This document shows, piece after piece, positions 49,741 through 60,323 of a DNA stretch of 64,000 bases. Under the pieces are notes generated by a model. That model searched no databases. It was not told the origin of the DNA and was given only the letters and a program-made list of their open reading frames with translations. A program made the translations under genes and the position numbers. The DNA is from Acidobacteriota bacterium. Lineage in GTDB: Bacteria; Acidobacteriota; Terriglobia; Terriglobales; Acidobacteriaceae. How positions within the stretch are numbered: position 1 is the first letter of the stretch; every line of letters begins with the position of its first letter. The stretch lies in contig JAFDVW010000014.1 of the NCBI GenBank assembly GCA_018268755.1, positions 62,001 through 126,000 of the forward strand, read 5' to 3'.

Positions 49741-51183
49741 TTATCCGCCGGCTTTTTGCAGTCTGGCCACCGTCTTCTCCTTGCCCAGGGACACCATGAC
49801 CGCAAACAAGCTGGGGGCGACGCCCTGTCCGGTAAGGGCCACGCGGGATCCGTTGATGAGCGCTCCAGCCTTCATGTTCTTCTCGGCGGCGAAATCGCGC
49901 AGCACCTTTTCGGTTTCCGCTTCGCTGAACTCGGATAGGGCGGCATAGCGTCCGGCCAATTCCACCAGCATCTGCCGTAGCGCGGGATCTTTCAGGAACT
50001 TCTCGGCCGCGGCGGGGTCCGTCTCATAGTGATCGGTGAAGAAGGCGCGGAAGGAGGTGGCGAAATCCTTGAGATTGCGTGCGCGCGGTTTCAGCAAGTC
50101 GATGGTGGAAAACAACCAGACTTCGTCCGTTCGTTCCGGGACCACTCCCGCTTTCGTCCATTCTTCCTGGATCAGCGGCCACAACTTCTCGGCCGGATAG
50201 GCGCGGATGTATTCCGTGTTGAACCAGTCCAGCTTGGCGCGATCGAACACGGCGTTGGATTTCGAGATGCCATCCAGACCGAAGAGGCGGACCAATTCCG
50301 CATCGCCCAGGACCTCCGGCGTCCCTGCGGGCGGCGTCCACCCCAGCAGGGAGAGAAAATTGCGAAAGGCTTCCGGCACAATGCCCTCGTCACGATACGC
50401 CATGACGCTGGTGGCGCCATGCCGTTTGCTGAGGCGGGTCTTGTCCGGGCCCAGGATGAGCGGCACGTGGGCGAAGACCGGCAGAGGGGCTCCCAAGGCC
50501 TGGTACAACAACACCTGCTTGGGCGTGTTCGAAATGTGATCGGCGCCGCGCACAATGTGGGTCATGCGCATATCGATGTCGTCGGTCACCACGCTGAGAT
50601 GGTAAGTCGGCACGCCATCGGAGCGCAGCAAGACAAAGTCCTCGAGTTCGCTGTTGGCAAACTCCACCTTGCCAAAGACGGCGTCGTCAAAGGATGTGCT
50701 GCCGGAGTCCGGCACCGCGAAGCGCACCGCGGCAGGTTCGCCGGCAGCTTTGCGGCGCTCGGCCTCCTCGCGGGCAATCCTGCGGCAGGTGCCTTCGTAC
50801 TTGGGCGGCCGGCCCTCCGCCGCGGCGGCCTGACGCCGGCGCTCGAGTTCCTCTTTGCTGCAAAAACAGGAATACGCGTGTCCGGAGAGCACCAGCTGGG
50901 CCGCGGCGGCGCGATACATCTCCATGCGCTGGGTTTGGAAGAATGGGCCCTCGTCCCAATTCAGGCCCAACCAGCGCATTCCTTGCAGAATGCCCTCGAC
51001 CATCTCCGGGGTCGAGCGCTCCAGGTCGGTATCTTCGATGCGCAATACCAGAGTGCCGCCGAAGTGACGGGCGAACAGCCAATTGAAGAGAGCGGTACGC
51101 GCTCCCCCCACATGCAGGTAACCGGTGGGAGAAGGGGCAAAGCGGACGCGCGGCTGAAGGAGGTTCTGGGAGGTGGTGGTCAT
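49741..51183 (-). CDS. gltX: Glutamyl-tRNA synthetase
   Basis: ATG 51183 (TTG 51195 is upstream in frame) gives 480 residues. Class I synthetase: HIGH motif YLHVGGARTALF, KMSKS-type KTRLSKRHG, and a Cys-rich segment, YSCFCSKEELE ... GTCRRI, that suggests a bound zinc. The anticodon-binding C-terminal domain follows. It charges tRNA-Glu. If the organism has no GlnRS, it also charges tRNA-Gln (36575-36648), to be corrected by GatCAB. Which form applies cannot be decided from the window. Confidence 0.95.
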   Translation of the reverse strand: MTTTSQNLLQPRVRFAPSPTGYLHVGGARTALFNWLFARHFGGTLVLRIEDTDLERSTPEMVEGILQGMRWLGLNWDEGPFFQTQRMEMYRAAAAQLVLSGHAYSCFCSKEELERRRQAAAAEGRPPKYEGTCRRIAREEAERRKAAGEPAAVRFAVPDSGSTSFDDAVFGKVEFANSELEDFVLLRSDGVPTYHLSVVTDDIDMRMTHIVRGADHISNTPKQVLLYQALGAPLPVFAHVPLILGPDKTRLSKRHGATSVMAYRDEGIVPEAFRNFLSLLGWTPPAGTPEVLGDAELVRLFGLDGISKSNAVFDRAKLDWFNTEYIRAYPAEKLWPLIQEEWTKAGVVPERTDEVWLFSTIDLLKPRARNLKDFATSFRAFFTDHYETDPAAAEKFLKDPALRQMLVELAGRYAALSEFSEAETEKVLRDFAAEKNMKAGALINGSRVALTGQGVAPSLFAVMVSLGKEKTVARLQKAGG

Positions 51184-51368
51184 GTACGTAACCAATTATA
51201 AACGCTATATTTACGGCGATGGGGGGCGGGGTTGTCTGGGGCCTGGCTAGCGGCCGTCGCCCACCCTTTGGTGTAGGGGACGATCCCAAAAGTATTGTCT
51301 TGTCGTGAACTGTATGAAAGCATTAGAAATAGCTCGCACGACAGGATGACCTCAGAGCTGTTTTCGCC

Positions 51369-54300
51369 ATGAACAGCATCGCCGTCAACATGATGATCAT
51401 GCCGGGGGTTGTTGTCCTGGTGTTGTTCTTGGTCTTCACGTACCTGTACGAGCAGAGCCGGCAACCCTACTTTCGCGCCTGGCAGATCGCCTGGGCGGCG
51501 CTCACCGCGCATTACGGCGTCCAAGCCTGGGCGGCATACCAAGGCGGCGCCTCCTACGGGAACTCGGTTCTTGATTCCCTGGTCCTCACCGTTGTTGCCT
51601 ATTGCATTTACCTTTCGACCCGGTTGATGCGCGAGCGTTTCCGGATGCGCTGGCAGGATGGGGCGATCCTCGGCGTGATCGTGCCGCTGGCGTTATGGAA
51701 CCAGAGCGTACCCTTGCCCGCCCAGATGCTGGATTCCAATTTTCTGTCGCGTCCTTCCTGGACGGAATTGGCGCTGGGCTTCCTGCTTTTGTACTGTTCG
51801 TTTCATTTTTACCGGCACGCGCATCGCCGGAATTCTTTTGCCTTCACTCTGCTGGCGATCTCGGTGGCCTTGTGGGCAGTGTTGATGTCGTTTGGTGAAT
51901 TCAGCGATTCCCTGCCTTTCCCCCGGCGCGCCCCCGGGCACCTGCTGGGGCCCATTCCGCAGATGCTCATGGGCATCGCCATGGTGATGGTGCTGTTCGA
52001 AAACGAGCGCAATGCTTTGCAGGAAAATGCGCTGACCTTTTCCACCTTGGGGGTCGACCCCAAGCGCCTGCTCTCGGCCCAGGAACTTGTCCCCAACATG
52101 CAGAACATCCTGGACAAGCTGGTGGCCCCACTGCCGACTTCGCGGGCGGTCATTCTGATTTCCGAGCGCTGGCGGGGAATTCTGCCGGACGTGCGCCGCG
52201 GCTTCAGTGAAGAGCTCTTGCAGAAGATGGATGCCAGCGGGGCGGGAGGATACGTCTGCGAACTGGCCTACCGCCGGGGAGGCTTCGTGGCCTTCCGCAA
52301 CATCCCGGAAATGCCCGAACCGCTACCCGCTTTCCCCGGGGCGGGATTTGCCCAGTTTCGTCAGGTCATGGCGGAGGAGAACATCACCAATCTCACCGCC
52401 GTCAGCCTGCAGACGCGCGAGCACAATTTTGGGGTGATTCTGTTTCCCCACGCCGAGCGGCGGATTTTTGGTTCTTCCAATTTGCGGTTGCTGATCGGGT
52501 TGGCCCTGCAGATCGGCCTTACTCTGGAAAACTATGCGGTCATGCACGACGCCAAGCGCCGCACCAAGGAATATGAGCTGCTCACGCAGATCGGCCAGGC
52601 CATCAGCTCGCATCTCGACCAGGACGAGATTCTCGCCGCCATCCATCAAGAACTGGGACAGATCTTCGACACCAGCAATTTTTATGTCGCATTTCAGGAA
52701 GGGGACGAGATCCAGCTCGAGCTCGAGGTGGAAGGTGGACGGGCGCTGCCCAAGCGCTCCTGCAAGGCCGCCAACGGGCTGACCGAATATGTCATTCGCA
52801 CCGGGCAGCCTTTGCTGATCCGCTCTGAAATGGAGAAAGCCCAGGAGCGGCTGGGGGTGACCCTCCCTCTGCCCCAGAGCGTCAAATGCTTTTGCGCGGC
52901 GCCCATTCTGCTGGGCGGAAAATCGGCCGGGGTCATGGCGGTGCGCAGTCTGGAGCGGGAATACGCTTTCGAATTGCGCGATCTGGAAGTGTTGCAGACG
53001 GCCGCCGGCCAAGTCTCGGTGGCCATGGAAAATGCCCGCCTGTTTAAGGAAGAACAGCGCAGGTCGCGCCACCTGACCTTCCTGAATAACATCTCCCGGA
53101 TCGCCATTTCCCGGGAAGATTCGGAGGAGATGCTCTCCGAGATGGTGCGGGAGATCCAGAAGACGTTCCGCTTCGACCATATCGGTATCGGCATTCTGGA
53201 CTACGGCAGCAAGGAGATCGAGATCAAGGCCGAAGCAGGCATCACGACCGAGGTCCTGGGCAAGAGGATTCCGCTTGGTGCGGGAATCCTGGGCCGGGTA
53301 GCGCGCACGGGAGAGAGCGCACTGGTGCAGGCGGTCAACGGCGTGCCCTTTCAGCAAGGCGTGTTGCCGGCGTCGCGTTCGGTGTTGTGCATCCCGATAT
53401 CTTATGGTGACTCGCTGCTGGGCGTGCTGAATGTGGAGAGCCGCGAGGAAGACGCCTTCACCCCGCAAGATCGTCTCATCATGAACACCCTGGCCGACCT
53501 GCTGGCCACGGCCCTGCACAATTCCAATGTGTTTCAGCGGCTGCAGCAGCAGTCCATCACCGACAGCCTGACCGGCATCAAGACGCGCCGCTTTTTTTAT
53601 GAGTCGCTCACTTCGGAGTGGAAGCGGGCCTCGCGCTCCGGCCGCCCCTTCTCCGTGGTGCTCATCGATCTGGACAAGTTCAAGCGGGTCAATGACGGCA
53701 TGGGTCACCTGGAAGGCGACCTGGTGTTGACTCGGGTGGCCCGTCTGCTGGAACAGAAGTGCCGCCAGTCCAACGTGGTGGCGCGCTATGGCGGAGACGA
53801 GTTCATCATTCTCATGCCGGAAACCGGGGTCGAGCAGGCCCAGGCCCTGGCAGACCGCCTGCGTTTCTGGCTGGCCAACGATCCCATGCTCAACCAGCAC
53901 CAGATCACCGGCAGTTTTGGTGTGGCCAGCTTCCCCGTGCACGGATTTTCCGTGGAAGACCTGATCAAGGTAGCCGACGCCGGCCTGTATGCTTCCAAGC
54001 ATGCCGGCGGCGACCGGGTCACGGTGGCCGAGGAACTGGAAGAGAGCGAGAGCAATGCCGTGCAACGGCAACTCATATCCGGGTACATTGAAGGTTTCCT
54101 GCACCGCGAGCACACCGGACCGGAGCGTCTGGAAGAGCTGACTTCCACGCTCAAAAAGTTATGTGGGGGAGATAATGGTAGTACCCAAGCCCTGCGCGAG
54201 GCCATCGAATCCCTGACCTATGCGGCGGAATCGCGAGAGGTCAATGCCGCGGGACATGGGGATACCGTGGCCCGCTATGCGGAGATCATGGCGCGCGCCC

Positions 54301-54764
54301 TGGGGATGGCAGAGTCGGAGGTGCGTGACCTGGTCTTTGCGGCCCGCGTCCACGATGTCGGCAAGATCTTCGTGCCCGAGCGCATCCTGAACAAGACCAA
54401 TCCCCCGACCGACGAGGAATTCTATCTGCTCAAGATGCATGCCCGCGCCGGGGCGGAAATCGTGGCCACCCTGCCGGCCAGCGAGCAAATGAGCCAGGCG
54501 GTGGAATATCACCACGAAGCGCTGGATGGCAGCGGATATCCCGCCGGATTACGCGGCGACGAAATTCCTTTGTGGGCGCGAATCCTCAACGTGGCCAACG
54601 TTTTTGCCAACCTGACCACGGAGCACACCTTCGGTCCCCTCCGCATGCCGGAGCAGGCGCTGGCGGAGATGGACAAGCTAAGCGGCGTCCGCTACGACGG
54701 TGCGCTTGTCCGCACCTTAATCCGCGAATTGAAGGCGGAAAAAATCAGCGCGCCGGGCGATTGA
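51369..54764 (+). CDS. Membrane GAF-GGDEF-HD-GYP cyclic-di-GMP protein
   Basis: A 1131-residue multidomain protein. Seven membrane helices (about 10-212) lead to three GAF-like domains (about 235-395, 405-560 and 565-725), a GGDEF domain (about 735-895) and an HD-GYP domain (about 935-1120). The GGDEF active site is intact (ARYGGDEFIILMP, about 807). The upstream inhibitory site, usually RxxD, reads RQSN. The HD-GYP has HDVGKI (about 994) and HHEALDGSGYP, but the later ADxFDAL motif reads ANVFANL, exchanging a metal-associated Asp for Asn. It may make cyclic di-GMP while its degradation half is impaired, and GAF inputs would control it. Confidence 0.9.
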   Translation: MNSIAVNMMIMPGVVVLVLFLVFTYLYEQSRQPYFRAWQIAWAALTAHYGVQAWAAYQGGASYGNSVLDSLVLTVVAYCIYLSTRLMRERFRMRWQDGAILGVIVPLALWNQSVPLPAQMLDSNFLSRPSWTELALGFLLLYCSFHFYRHAHRRNSFAFTLLAISVALWAVLMSFGEFSDSLPFPRRAPGHLLGPIPQMLMGIAMVMVLFENERNALQENALTFSTLGVDPKRLLSAQELVPNMQNILDKLVAPLPTSRAVILISERWRGILPDVRRGFSEELLQKMDASGAGGYVCELAYRRGGFVAFRNIPEMPEPLPAFPGAGFAQFRQVMAEENITNLTAVSLQTREHNFGVILFPHAERRIFGSSNLRLLIGLALQIGLTLENYAVMHDAKRRTKEYELLTQIGQAISSHLDQDEILAAIHQELGQIFDTSNFYVAFQEGDEIQLELEVEGGRALPKRSCKAANGLTEYVIRTGQPLLIRSEMEKAQERLGVTLPLPQSVKCFCAAPILLGGKSAGVMAVRSLEREYAFELRDLEVLQTAAGQVSVAMENARLFKEEQRRSRHLTFLNNISRIAISREDSEEMLSEMVREIQKTFRFDHIGIGILDYGSKEIEIKAEAGITTEVLGKRIPLGAGILGRVARTGESALVQAVNGVPFQQGVLPASRSVLCIPISYGDSLLGVLNVESREEDAFTPQDRLIMNTLADLLATALHNSNVFQRLQQQSITDSLTGIKTRRFFYESLTSEWKRASRSGRPFSVVLIDLDKFKRVNDGMGHLEGDLVLTRVARLLEQKCRQSNVVARYGGDEFIILMPETGVEQAQALADRLRFWLANDPMLNQHQITGSFGVASFPVHGFSVEDLIKVADAGLYASKHAGGDRVTVAEELEESESNAVQRQLISGYIEGFLHREHTGPERLEELTSTLKKLCGGDNGSTQALREAIESLTYAAESREVNAAGHGDTVARYAEIMARALGMAESEVRDLVFAARVHDVGKIFVPERILNKTNPPTDEEFYLLKMHARAGAEIVATLPASEQMSQAVEYHHEALDGSGYPAGLRGDEIPLWARILNVANVFANLTTEHTFGPLRMPEQALAEMDKLSGVRYDGALVRTLIRELKAEKISAPGD

Positions 54765-54774
54765 GGGTCCGAGA

Positions 54775-54790
54775 GGCGCCGGCCGGCGCC
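54775..54790 (+). repeat. Perfect 16-nt palindrome GGCGCCGGCCGGCGCC
   Basis: Completely self-complementary, in the spacer between the GGDEF/HD-GYP gene and the SDR gene. It lacks a loop, so it may be a protein-binding site or, less likely, a terminator stem. Confidence 0.4.
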
Positions 54791-54862
54791 GTGATACGAT
54801 TTTCGGGGGCCTGTTATTCCCGGCCTCTCCCAAAATTCCCATAGAAAGATGAAGCGCTTAGG

Positions 54863-55645
54863 ATGCCTGTCACACTCTCCCTGGCGGGAAAAGTTGCTCT
54901 GATTACCGGGGGCTCGCGCGGCATTGGCGCGGCCGCGGTCCGGCTGTTCGCGCAGGCCGGAGCGCGCGTGATGTTCAATTACGAGCGGGCGCGCGACCAT
55001 GCGCAAGCCCTGGTGCGCGAAGTGGGCGCGGAACATTGCGCCGCGCTGGCCTGCAATCTTTCCGGGACTGAGACCGCCGCCGAGCTGGTGGCGGCCACAG
55101 TCAAGCGTTTTGGCCGCTTGGATATTCTCGTAGCCAATCACGGCATCTGGCCTCCCCAGGATGCGCCCATCGAAAAAATGTCGGACGCGCAGTGGAGCAA
55201 GACCATCGCCGTCAACCTGGACAGCGTTTTCGCCCTGGTCAAGCATTCTGTGATGCACATGAAGAAGCAAGGGAGGACGGGGGGAGCGGCCGGACACATC
55301 GTGCTGATCAGCTCCACCGCCGGGCAGCGCGGCGAGGCTTTTCATTGCGATTACGCCGCCACCAAAGGGGCGCTCATCAGCATGGTGAAGGGGCTTTCCT
55401 CGGAGCTGGCCGGCGACGGCATCTACGTGAACTGCGTGGCCCCAGGCTGGGTGGACACCGACATGTCGGCTGCCGCCCTGCGTGATCCCAAGACGCGCGC
55501 CCCCATTTTCGCCAAAATTCCCCTGGGGCGGGTAGGCACGCCGCAGGAGATTGCCGCTCCCGTCTTATTCTTGTGCACGGAGCACGCCGGATTTATTACG
55601 GGCGAGGTCTTTAACGTGAATGGTGGGGCCGTACTGGTCGGCTAA
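54863..55645 (+). CDS. Short-chain dehydrogenase/reductase (FabG-like)
   Basis: A 260-residue classical SDR. The NAD(P)-binding motif TGGSRGIG (15-22) opens it, NHGIWPP replaces the common NNAG, and the catalytic Ser in ISSTAG and YxxxK in YAATKGAL (about 164) are present. It ends with the usual GEVFNVNGGAVLVG. It resembles 3-oxoacyl-ACP reductases but lies outside any fatty-acid cluster, so the true substrate is unknown. Confidence 0.85.
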   Translation: MPVTLSLAGKVALITGGSRGIGAAAVRLFAQAGARVMFNYERARDHAQALVREVGAEHCAALACNLSGTETAAELVAATVKRFGRLDILVANHGIWPPQDAPIEKMSDAQWSKTIAVNLDSVFALVKHSVMHMKKQGRTGGAAGHIVLISSTAGQRGEAFHCDYAATKGALISMVKGLSSELAGDGIYVNCVAPGWVDTDMSAAALRDPKTRAPIFAKIPLGRVGTPQEIAAPVLFLCTEHAGFITGEVFNVNGGAVLVG

Positions 55646-55698
55646 AAATACCGTGATCAGGGAAGGGGAAGCAGCTACAAAGGCCTCCTGCGCGTCTA

Positions 55699-56499
55699 AT
55701 GGAAAAGAGCATGAAAGTCCTGGCTACAGCCTTATTGCTGGCCGGTCTGGCATGGGCGCAGAGCTCGCCCCAGCCCGCCTCCTCGTCCCTCCCCATTGAC
55801 CAGGAGAATGCGCGCCAGGCCAAAGCCGTACTCGACCAGATGATCCAGGCCGTGGGCGGCGAGGCGTATCTTTCCGTACAGGATATGAGCGCGGAAGGCC
55901 GTACCTACAGCTTCTATCATGGCCGGCCGAACAGCTACGGCGTGCAATTCTGGCGGTTCTACAAGTATCCCGACAAGGACCGCTACGAACTGACCAAGCA
56001 GCGGGACGTGCTGACCATTTACAACGGCGAGCAAGGATACGAGGTCACCTTCAAAGGAGTGAAGTCGCTCGAGGCCAAGGACCTGAAGGACTATCAGCGC
56101 CGCCGCGACCACTCGCTCGACTGGGTGTTGCGCAAGTGGCTGAAGGGGCCGGGCATGGCTCTGTTTTACGAGGGCCAAACGGTGGCCGAAGGCAAGCCGG
56201 TACAGCAGGTCACCATCATGGACGCGCGCAATGAAGCGGTGACCTTATATGTCGATACCGAGACCCATTTGCCGGTGAAGAAGTCTTACTCCTGGCGCGA
56301 TGCCACCGACCAACAACGCAATGTGGAAGACGAAGTGTATGACAACTACAAGCTGGTGCAGGGCATCTGGACGGCGCACACCGTGACCCGCTACTACAAC
56401 GGCGACATGTCCAACCAACGCTTCATGAGCACGGTTACGTACAATCAGAATCTGAGTGACTCCTTGTTCGATCCCGCCAACGCCACCAAGCGAAAGTAA
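55699..56499 (+). CDS. Exported LolA-like hypothetical protein
   Basis: A 266-residue protein with a signal peptide (MKVLATALLLAGLAWAQ from the second ATG at 55711, or 4 residues more from 55699). The body (AVGGEAYLSVQDMSAEGRTY, GEQGYEVTFKGVKSLE, VEDEVYDNYKLVQGIWTAHT) is beta-rich and resembles the outer membrane lipoprotein-sorting protein superfamily (LolA/LolB-like), though identity would need a search. It follows the SDR gene by 54 bp. No substrate is known. Confidence 0.7.
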   Translation: MEKSMKVLATALLLAGLAWAQSSPQPASSSLPIDQENARQAKAVLDQMIQAVGGEAYLSVQDMSAEGRTYSFYHGRPNSYGVQFWRFYKYPDKDRYELTKQRDVLTIYNGEQGYEVTFKGVKSLEAKDLKDYQRRRDHSLDWVLRKWLKGPGMALFYEGQTVAEGKPVQQVTIMDARNEAVTLYVDTETHLPVKKSYSWRDATDQQRNVEDEVYDNYKLVQGIWTAHTVTRYYNGDMSNQRFMSTVTYNQNLSDSLFDPANATKRK

Positions 56500-56540
56500 G
56501 GGCGTCCTCTCTCCTGCGGCGTTTCAGAAAGGTAAAAAAC

Positions 56541-59234
56541 TTACTGGAAGTTGCTGATCAGGATGACGTCGCTGGTGACGGTGCCTTTGAGGAGAAGCAT
56601 CTGCTTGCCGTCACGCGACCAGGACAGGTCGAACAGAAGGCCGGAGGGAAATTGGGTGAGCTGTTGCGGGGCCCCGCCGCTCAAGGGCAGCTCCCAGACA
56701 TTGGCGGCGCCGTTGTAGACCCGAACGAAGTGCAGGGCCTTCCCGGAAGGCGCCCAGTACAGGCCACGCGATCCAAGCGGAACCTGGCTGATGAAGTGCA
56801 TGGGGCCGCCGGCCGTAGGGACCATGGCGACTTTCGGCAAGGGGACTGGGCTGCCCTCCTGGTAGCCGAAGGCCAGCTGGGTGCCGTCGGGTGAGACCCG
56901 CAGAGAGTTGCCGCCTTCGGGGACGGACACCAAGGGGACCGAATCCCCGCCCTCCACCGACATGCGGAAGATCTTATCTTTGCCACTATAGAAGATCCAC
57001 TTGCCGTCCGGGGAGCATTGCGACTCGCCGACGACCTCCTCGGCATAAGTCTTGCTGTTGGATCCGTCGGCATCCACGCGCCGCAGATCCAATTTACCGT
57101 TGTAGTAGTGGTTGAACAGGATGTAGCGGTCGCCGCACGCGGAAACCGAATTCACGTTGTGGGCTTCCGGAACCAGGAGAGTGGGCTGGCTGCCGTCGGC
57201 ATTCATGATCCAAATGTCCCCGTTGGTGCGGGTGGCCAGTAATTTCCCTCCTGGGCCGGGCTGGATTCGGGTATAGACCGCTTCGCCCGAGGTCAAGGGG
57301 CGAGCTTGCGAAGAATCTCCCCCTGGCACGCTGAAGATGTCGGAAGTGCGGGTGCGTTGAATTGTTGCCAGGGTTTTGCCGTCATGGGTAATGTCCAGAC
57401 TGGGGGTGTAGTCGGAGAGGTCGTTGGTAAAACGGTGCAGCTCGCCTTTGGGATAGCCGATGCTTTGCAGTTGGCCGCGTCCCAGGATTTCTTCCGCGAT
57501 GGACGCCAGGAGGGTGCTGCCATCCGGCATCCAGACCGGCCGCCCGATTCTTTCCGAGATCGGTTGCAACAGGGGATGAACCCGGCCATCGGAGACGTCA
57601 ATGGCATTTAAGTGCCAATGGGATTCACTGCCTATCCCCAGGGTGGAATTGGTGATGGTGTTGCCATCCGGGGACCAAGTGGCCCCCCACATAAATCCGG
57701 CGAAGGCGGGCAGAGTGGCCAGCAGCCGTTCGCCGCTGCCGTCCGCCTGCGCAATGTGAATTTCGACGGCGTTATTATTGGGATCTCCGCGCTCGAAGAC
57801 GAACTGCTTGCCGTCGGGAGAAAAGCTGACCGCGGAATCGATGTCCCGCACCAGTTGCCGTGGTGACCCTCCCAGCACCGGCATTTGGTAGAGATAACGG
57901 TAAGTCTCGGTGCTCTTGTCGGATCGAATGAAATAGATGTAATTGCCGTCAGGAGAAAAACTCAGGCCAGGAAACTCCACCACATCGGGGGGCAGTACCT
58001 CAACGTCGCTCTTGGTGGCCACGTTGCGCACCCAAAGGCTCTGCTTCTCGCCGTCGCGCATGGCGTAGACGATGTAGCGTCCATCCGGAGAAATGGCCAC
58101 CTGATTGGCCTTGCCGTTTTCCGTCAGCTTGGTGATCTGCATGGTTTGCAGATTGAAGCTGCGGGGCCGGGCCAGCAGCTTATAGCCGGCAAATCCCAGG
58201 ACCGCCAGCAGCACAATGGCTGCCACAGCGACAGCGGCTTTGGGCAGGTCCTTTTTCGGCGCTTCCGCCGCGGCCGGAACTCTGGTGGAGGAGCTGCTGG
58301 CTAGCTCAGCGGCGGCGGGGCTGGCGCCGGAATCATAGGCGGCCCGTACCCGTCCCGAGGTGCTATCCCGCTTCAGGCGCTTGAGGTCGGCGGCAATCTC
58401 GGCCGCGCTCTGGTAGCGCAGTTCGCGGTCTTTCTCCAAAGCCTTTTCAATGATTTCTTCCAGCTTGGGGGGAAGGTCGGCGTTCATGCGCACTGCCGGG
58501 GTGGGCTCGCGGTTCAGAATAGCGTCGAAGATGACGGCCGAAGTATCGCCGCGAAAGGGCACAATCCCGGTGGCCATCTCATAAAGCACCGCGCCGAAAG
58601 AAAACAGGTCGCTGCGCGCATCCAGTTCCTTGCCCTTGGCCTGTTCCGGCGACATATAGGCGACGGTGCCGATGGCCGTGCCCGGGCTGGTAAGAAACTC
58701 ATGATGCATCGCCTCCGTGGCCTGGGTCGGCGCGTTGACCGAGGCGCCGGAATCGCTGGTTCGCCCGCTGACTTTGGCCAGGCCAAAGTCCAGCACCTTG
58801 GCGTGCCCACGCTTGGTCACGAAGATGTTGGCGGGCTTGATATCGCGATGCACAATGCCCTGGCCATGCGCGGCGTCGAGCGCATCGGCGATCTCAATGG
58901 CCAGCTCGAGCAGAACATTCATCTCCAGCGGACGCCCCGAAATGCGGTGCTTCAGGGTCACGCCGTCCAGGTACTCCATCACGATGAAGGCCTGCCCATT
59001 GTCTTCCCCGATGTCGTAAATGGTGCAGATATTGGGATGGTTCAAGGCGGAGGCGGCTTTGGCCTCGCGCCGGAAGCGCTCCAGGGCCTGGCGGTCCTGG
59101 GCGACATTTTCAGGAAGGAATTTCAGCGCCACGAAGCGGCTCAGCCGGGTGTCTTCGGCTTTGTACACCACGCCCATGCCGCCGCCACCCAGTTTTTCGA
59201 CAATGCTGTAGTGCGAGATGGTTTGGCCGATCAT
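56541..59234 (-). CDS. Ser/Thr protein kinase with TolB-like beta-propeller
   Basis: I start at the ATG at 59234 ([21 protein letters not shown]), because an earlier ATG at 59297 adds 21 residues before the kinase fold; neither has a clear ribosome site. The 897-residue protein has an N-terminal Hanks-type kinase (P-loop [12 protein letters not shown] lysine, [14 protein letters not shown]) to about residue 280, a helix near 330-350 ([20 protein letters not shown]), then about six WD40/TolB-style propeller blades outside the membrane ([17 protein letters not shown] and similar SPDG units). This kinase-propeller combination is common in Acidobacteria. The propeller may sense a ligand. Confidence 0.93.
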   Translation of the reverse strand: MIGQTISHYSIVEKLGGGGMGVVYKAEDTRLSRFVALKFLPENVAQDRQALERFRREAKAASALNHPNICTIYDIGEDNGQAFIVMEYLDGVTLKHRISGRPLEMNVLLELAIEIADALDAAHGQGIVHRDIKPANIFVTKRGHAKVLDFGLAKVSGRTSDSGASVNAPTQATEAMHHEFLTSPGTAIGTVAYMSPEQAKGKELDARSDLFSFGAVLYEMATGIVPFRGDTSAVIFDAILNREPTPAVRMNADLPPKLEEIIEKALEKDRELRYQSAAEIAADLKRLKRDSTSGRVRAAYDSGASPAAAELASSSSTRVPAAAEAPKKDLPKAAVAVAAIVLLAVLGFAGYKLLARPRSFNLQTMQITKLTENGKANQVAISPDGRYIVYAMRDGEKQSLWVRNVATKSDVEVLPPDVVEFPGLSFSPDGNYIYFIRSDKSTETYRYLYQMPVLGGSPRQLVRDIDSAVSFSPDGKQFVFERGDPNNNAVEIHIAQADGSGERLLATLPAFAGFMWGATWSPDGNTITNSTLGIGSESHWHLNAIDVSDGRVHPLLQPISERIGRPVWMPDGSTLLASIAEEILGRGQLQSIGYPKGELHRFTNDLSDYTPSLDITHDGKTLATIQRTRTSDIFSVPGGDSSQARPLTSGEAVYTRIQPGPGGKLLATRTNGDIWIMNADGSQPTLLVPEAHNVNSVSACGDRYILFNHYYNGKLDLRRVDADGSNSKTYAEEVVGESQCSPDGKWIFYSGKDKIFRMSVEGGDSVPLVSVPEGGNSLRVSPDGTQLAFGYQEGSPVPLPKVAMVPTAGGPMHFISQVPLGSRGLYWAPSGKALHFVRVYNGAANVWELPLSGGAPQQLTQFPSGLLFDLSWSRDGKQMLLLKGTVTSDVILISNFQ

Positions 59235-59363
59235 GAATAAGGAAGAGAAAGCATTGTACCCGAAGGCGCGACGCTTGGGCAGGGATGGGCCCTCCATCTC
59301 CCGGGGAGGCCCCGCGCTTATCGCGTTCTTGGGGGCGGGGTTTGTGGGAAGGCTATTGGCTGC

Positions 59364-59807
59364 TTATTTTCCGCAGTCTTCCCGCCCATTGTCGGCGATG
59401 CCCGAGATCAGCCAGCGGCCGTTGCGCAGAACGAGGTTCGCGATATCGGTGCCGCAATGGTGGACCTTGCCGTCCAGCAGAAACTCATAAGGGACCCAGA
59501 TCACGGCGAGGTCGCGGTCGATATGCACCACGGGATCGTGGATGCGTTCCTCGATGCGGTCGGTCCCGCCGATATGCTCGACGAAGACATCGAAGTGCAT
59601 CTGAATGATCTGGTCTTTACGTTTGAGGGTCACCATCCCGCCCGGCAACAGCTGCTCGCGCACGGCTTCTTTGTCGTGCTTCGCCATGCCATCGAACAGC
59701 TTTTGCAGCGGGGCCAGAACGGCTTGTTCCTCGGCGGTGAGGGCAGGGGACGGGCTGGCGAGAAGCCCGAGAGCAAAGACTGCGAGCAGACAGGCGCTGC
59801 GCAACAT
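59364..59807 (-). CDS. Exported NTF2-like (SnoaL/DUF4440) protein
   Basis: A 147-residue protein with a signal peptide (LACLLAVFALGLLASPSPA style). It matches the NTF2-like fold seen in DUF4440: LQKLFDGMAKHDKEAVREQL, VTLKRKDQ, and a final beta sheet VHHCGTDIANLVLRNGRWLI. Such proteins bind small molecules or act on them. It lies 130 bp downstream of the kinase start, transcribed in the same direction, but its own promoter is likely. Function unknown. Confidence 0.78.
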   Translation of the reverse strand: MLRSACLLAVFALGLLASPSPALTAEEQAVLAPLQKLFDGMAKHDKEAVREQLLPGGMVTLKRKDQIIQMHFDVFVEHIGGTDRIEERIHDPVVHIDRDLAVIWVPYEFLLDGKVHHCGTDIANLVLRNGRWLISGIADNGREDCGK

Positions 59808-59897
59808 CCGGCTACCATACGACTTTGCCTGCGCTGCGGCAAGTCATAGATACACGTAGAGCACGTCATCCAGCACGCGCCGGATCCTCGTCCAGCC

Positions 59898-60323
59898 TCA
59901 CTCGCCGTAAGTGCCCGTCGCAGCCTGCACTTCGCGGGACTTCGAACGCACCTTGTCGCCCAAATCCTGCACCTTGCCGGCAATATTGCTGCGTGTCTCG
60001 CGGCCACTGGCCGGGGCCAGCAATATGCCTACACCTACGCCGACGCCCACGCCCAACAGCAATGCTCCTGTGTTGACGATGAAGTCGGAATCATCTCCTC
60101 GCAGTGCAGCCGCGGCGCGGCGCGCCCGGCGGGAGGCGGTGCCGTAGGTATCGCGGGCCCGGTCGGCCGTTTCGTCGTAGAAATCACGCGCCCGGTCGTA
60201 GCCCTCGCTGGCCCGGCTGTGGACGTCGTCCATGCCGTCCGCCAGGCGGTCGCGCAGCGCGTCCAGCAGGTAGACGCCCGCCCCTAACATCATGCTAGTC
60301 ATTGCTTTATTGCGTAGTCGCAT
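59898..60323 (-). CDS. YtxH-domain protein
   Basis: A 141-residue protein. The ATG at 60323 follows GGAGG. A short helix (LGAGVYLLDALRDRLADG) is followed by an Arg/Asp/Ala-rich amphipathic stretch, a helix (LLLGVGVGVGVGILLAPASG) and a tail (QDLGDKVRSKSREVQAATG). The GILLAPxSGRETR motif is the YtxH signature (general-stress-related membrane proteins). A role in stress or envelope integrity is inferred only from the family. Confidence 0.82.
   Translation of the reverse strand: MRLRNKAMTSMMLGAGVYLLDALRDRLADGMDDVHSRASEGYDRARDFYDETADRARDTYGTASRRARRAAAALRGDDSDFIVNTGALLLGVGVGVGVGILLAPASGRETRSNIAGKVQDLGDKVRSKSREVQAATGTYGE

Noticed and set aside
52323-54113. 596-codon ORF on the minus strand opposite the GGDEF/HD-GYP gene
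   Set aside because: It lies fully inside a well-supported gene, has no domain motif, and long antisense ORFs are expected at this G+C content (similar at 11313-12818, 21636-23141 and 27489-28868).
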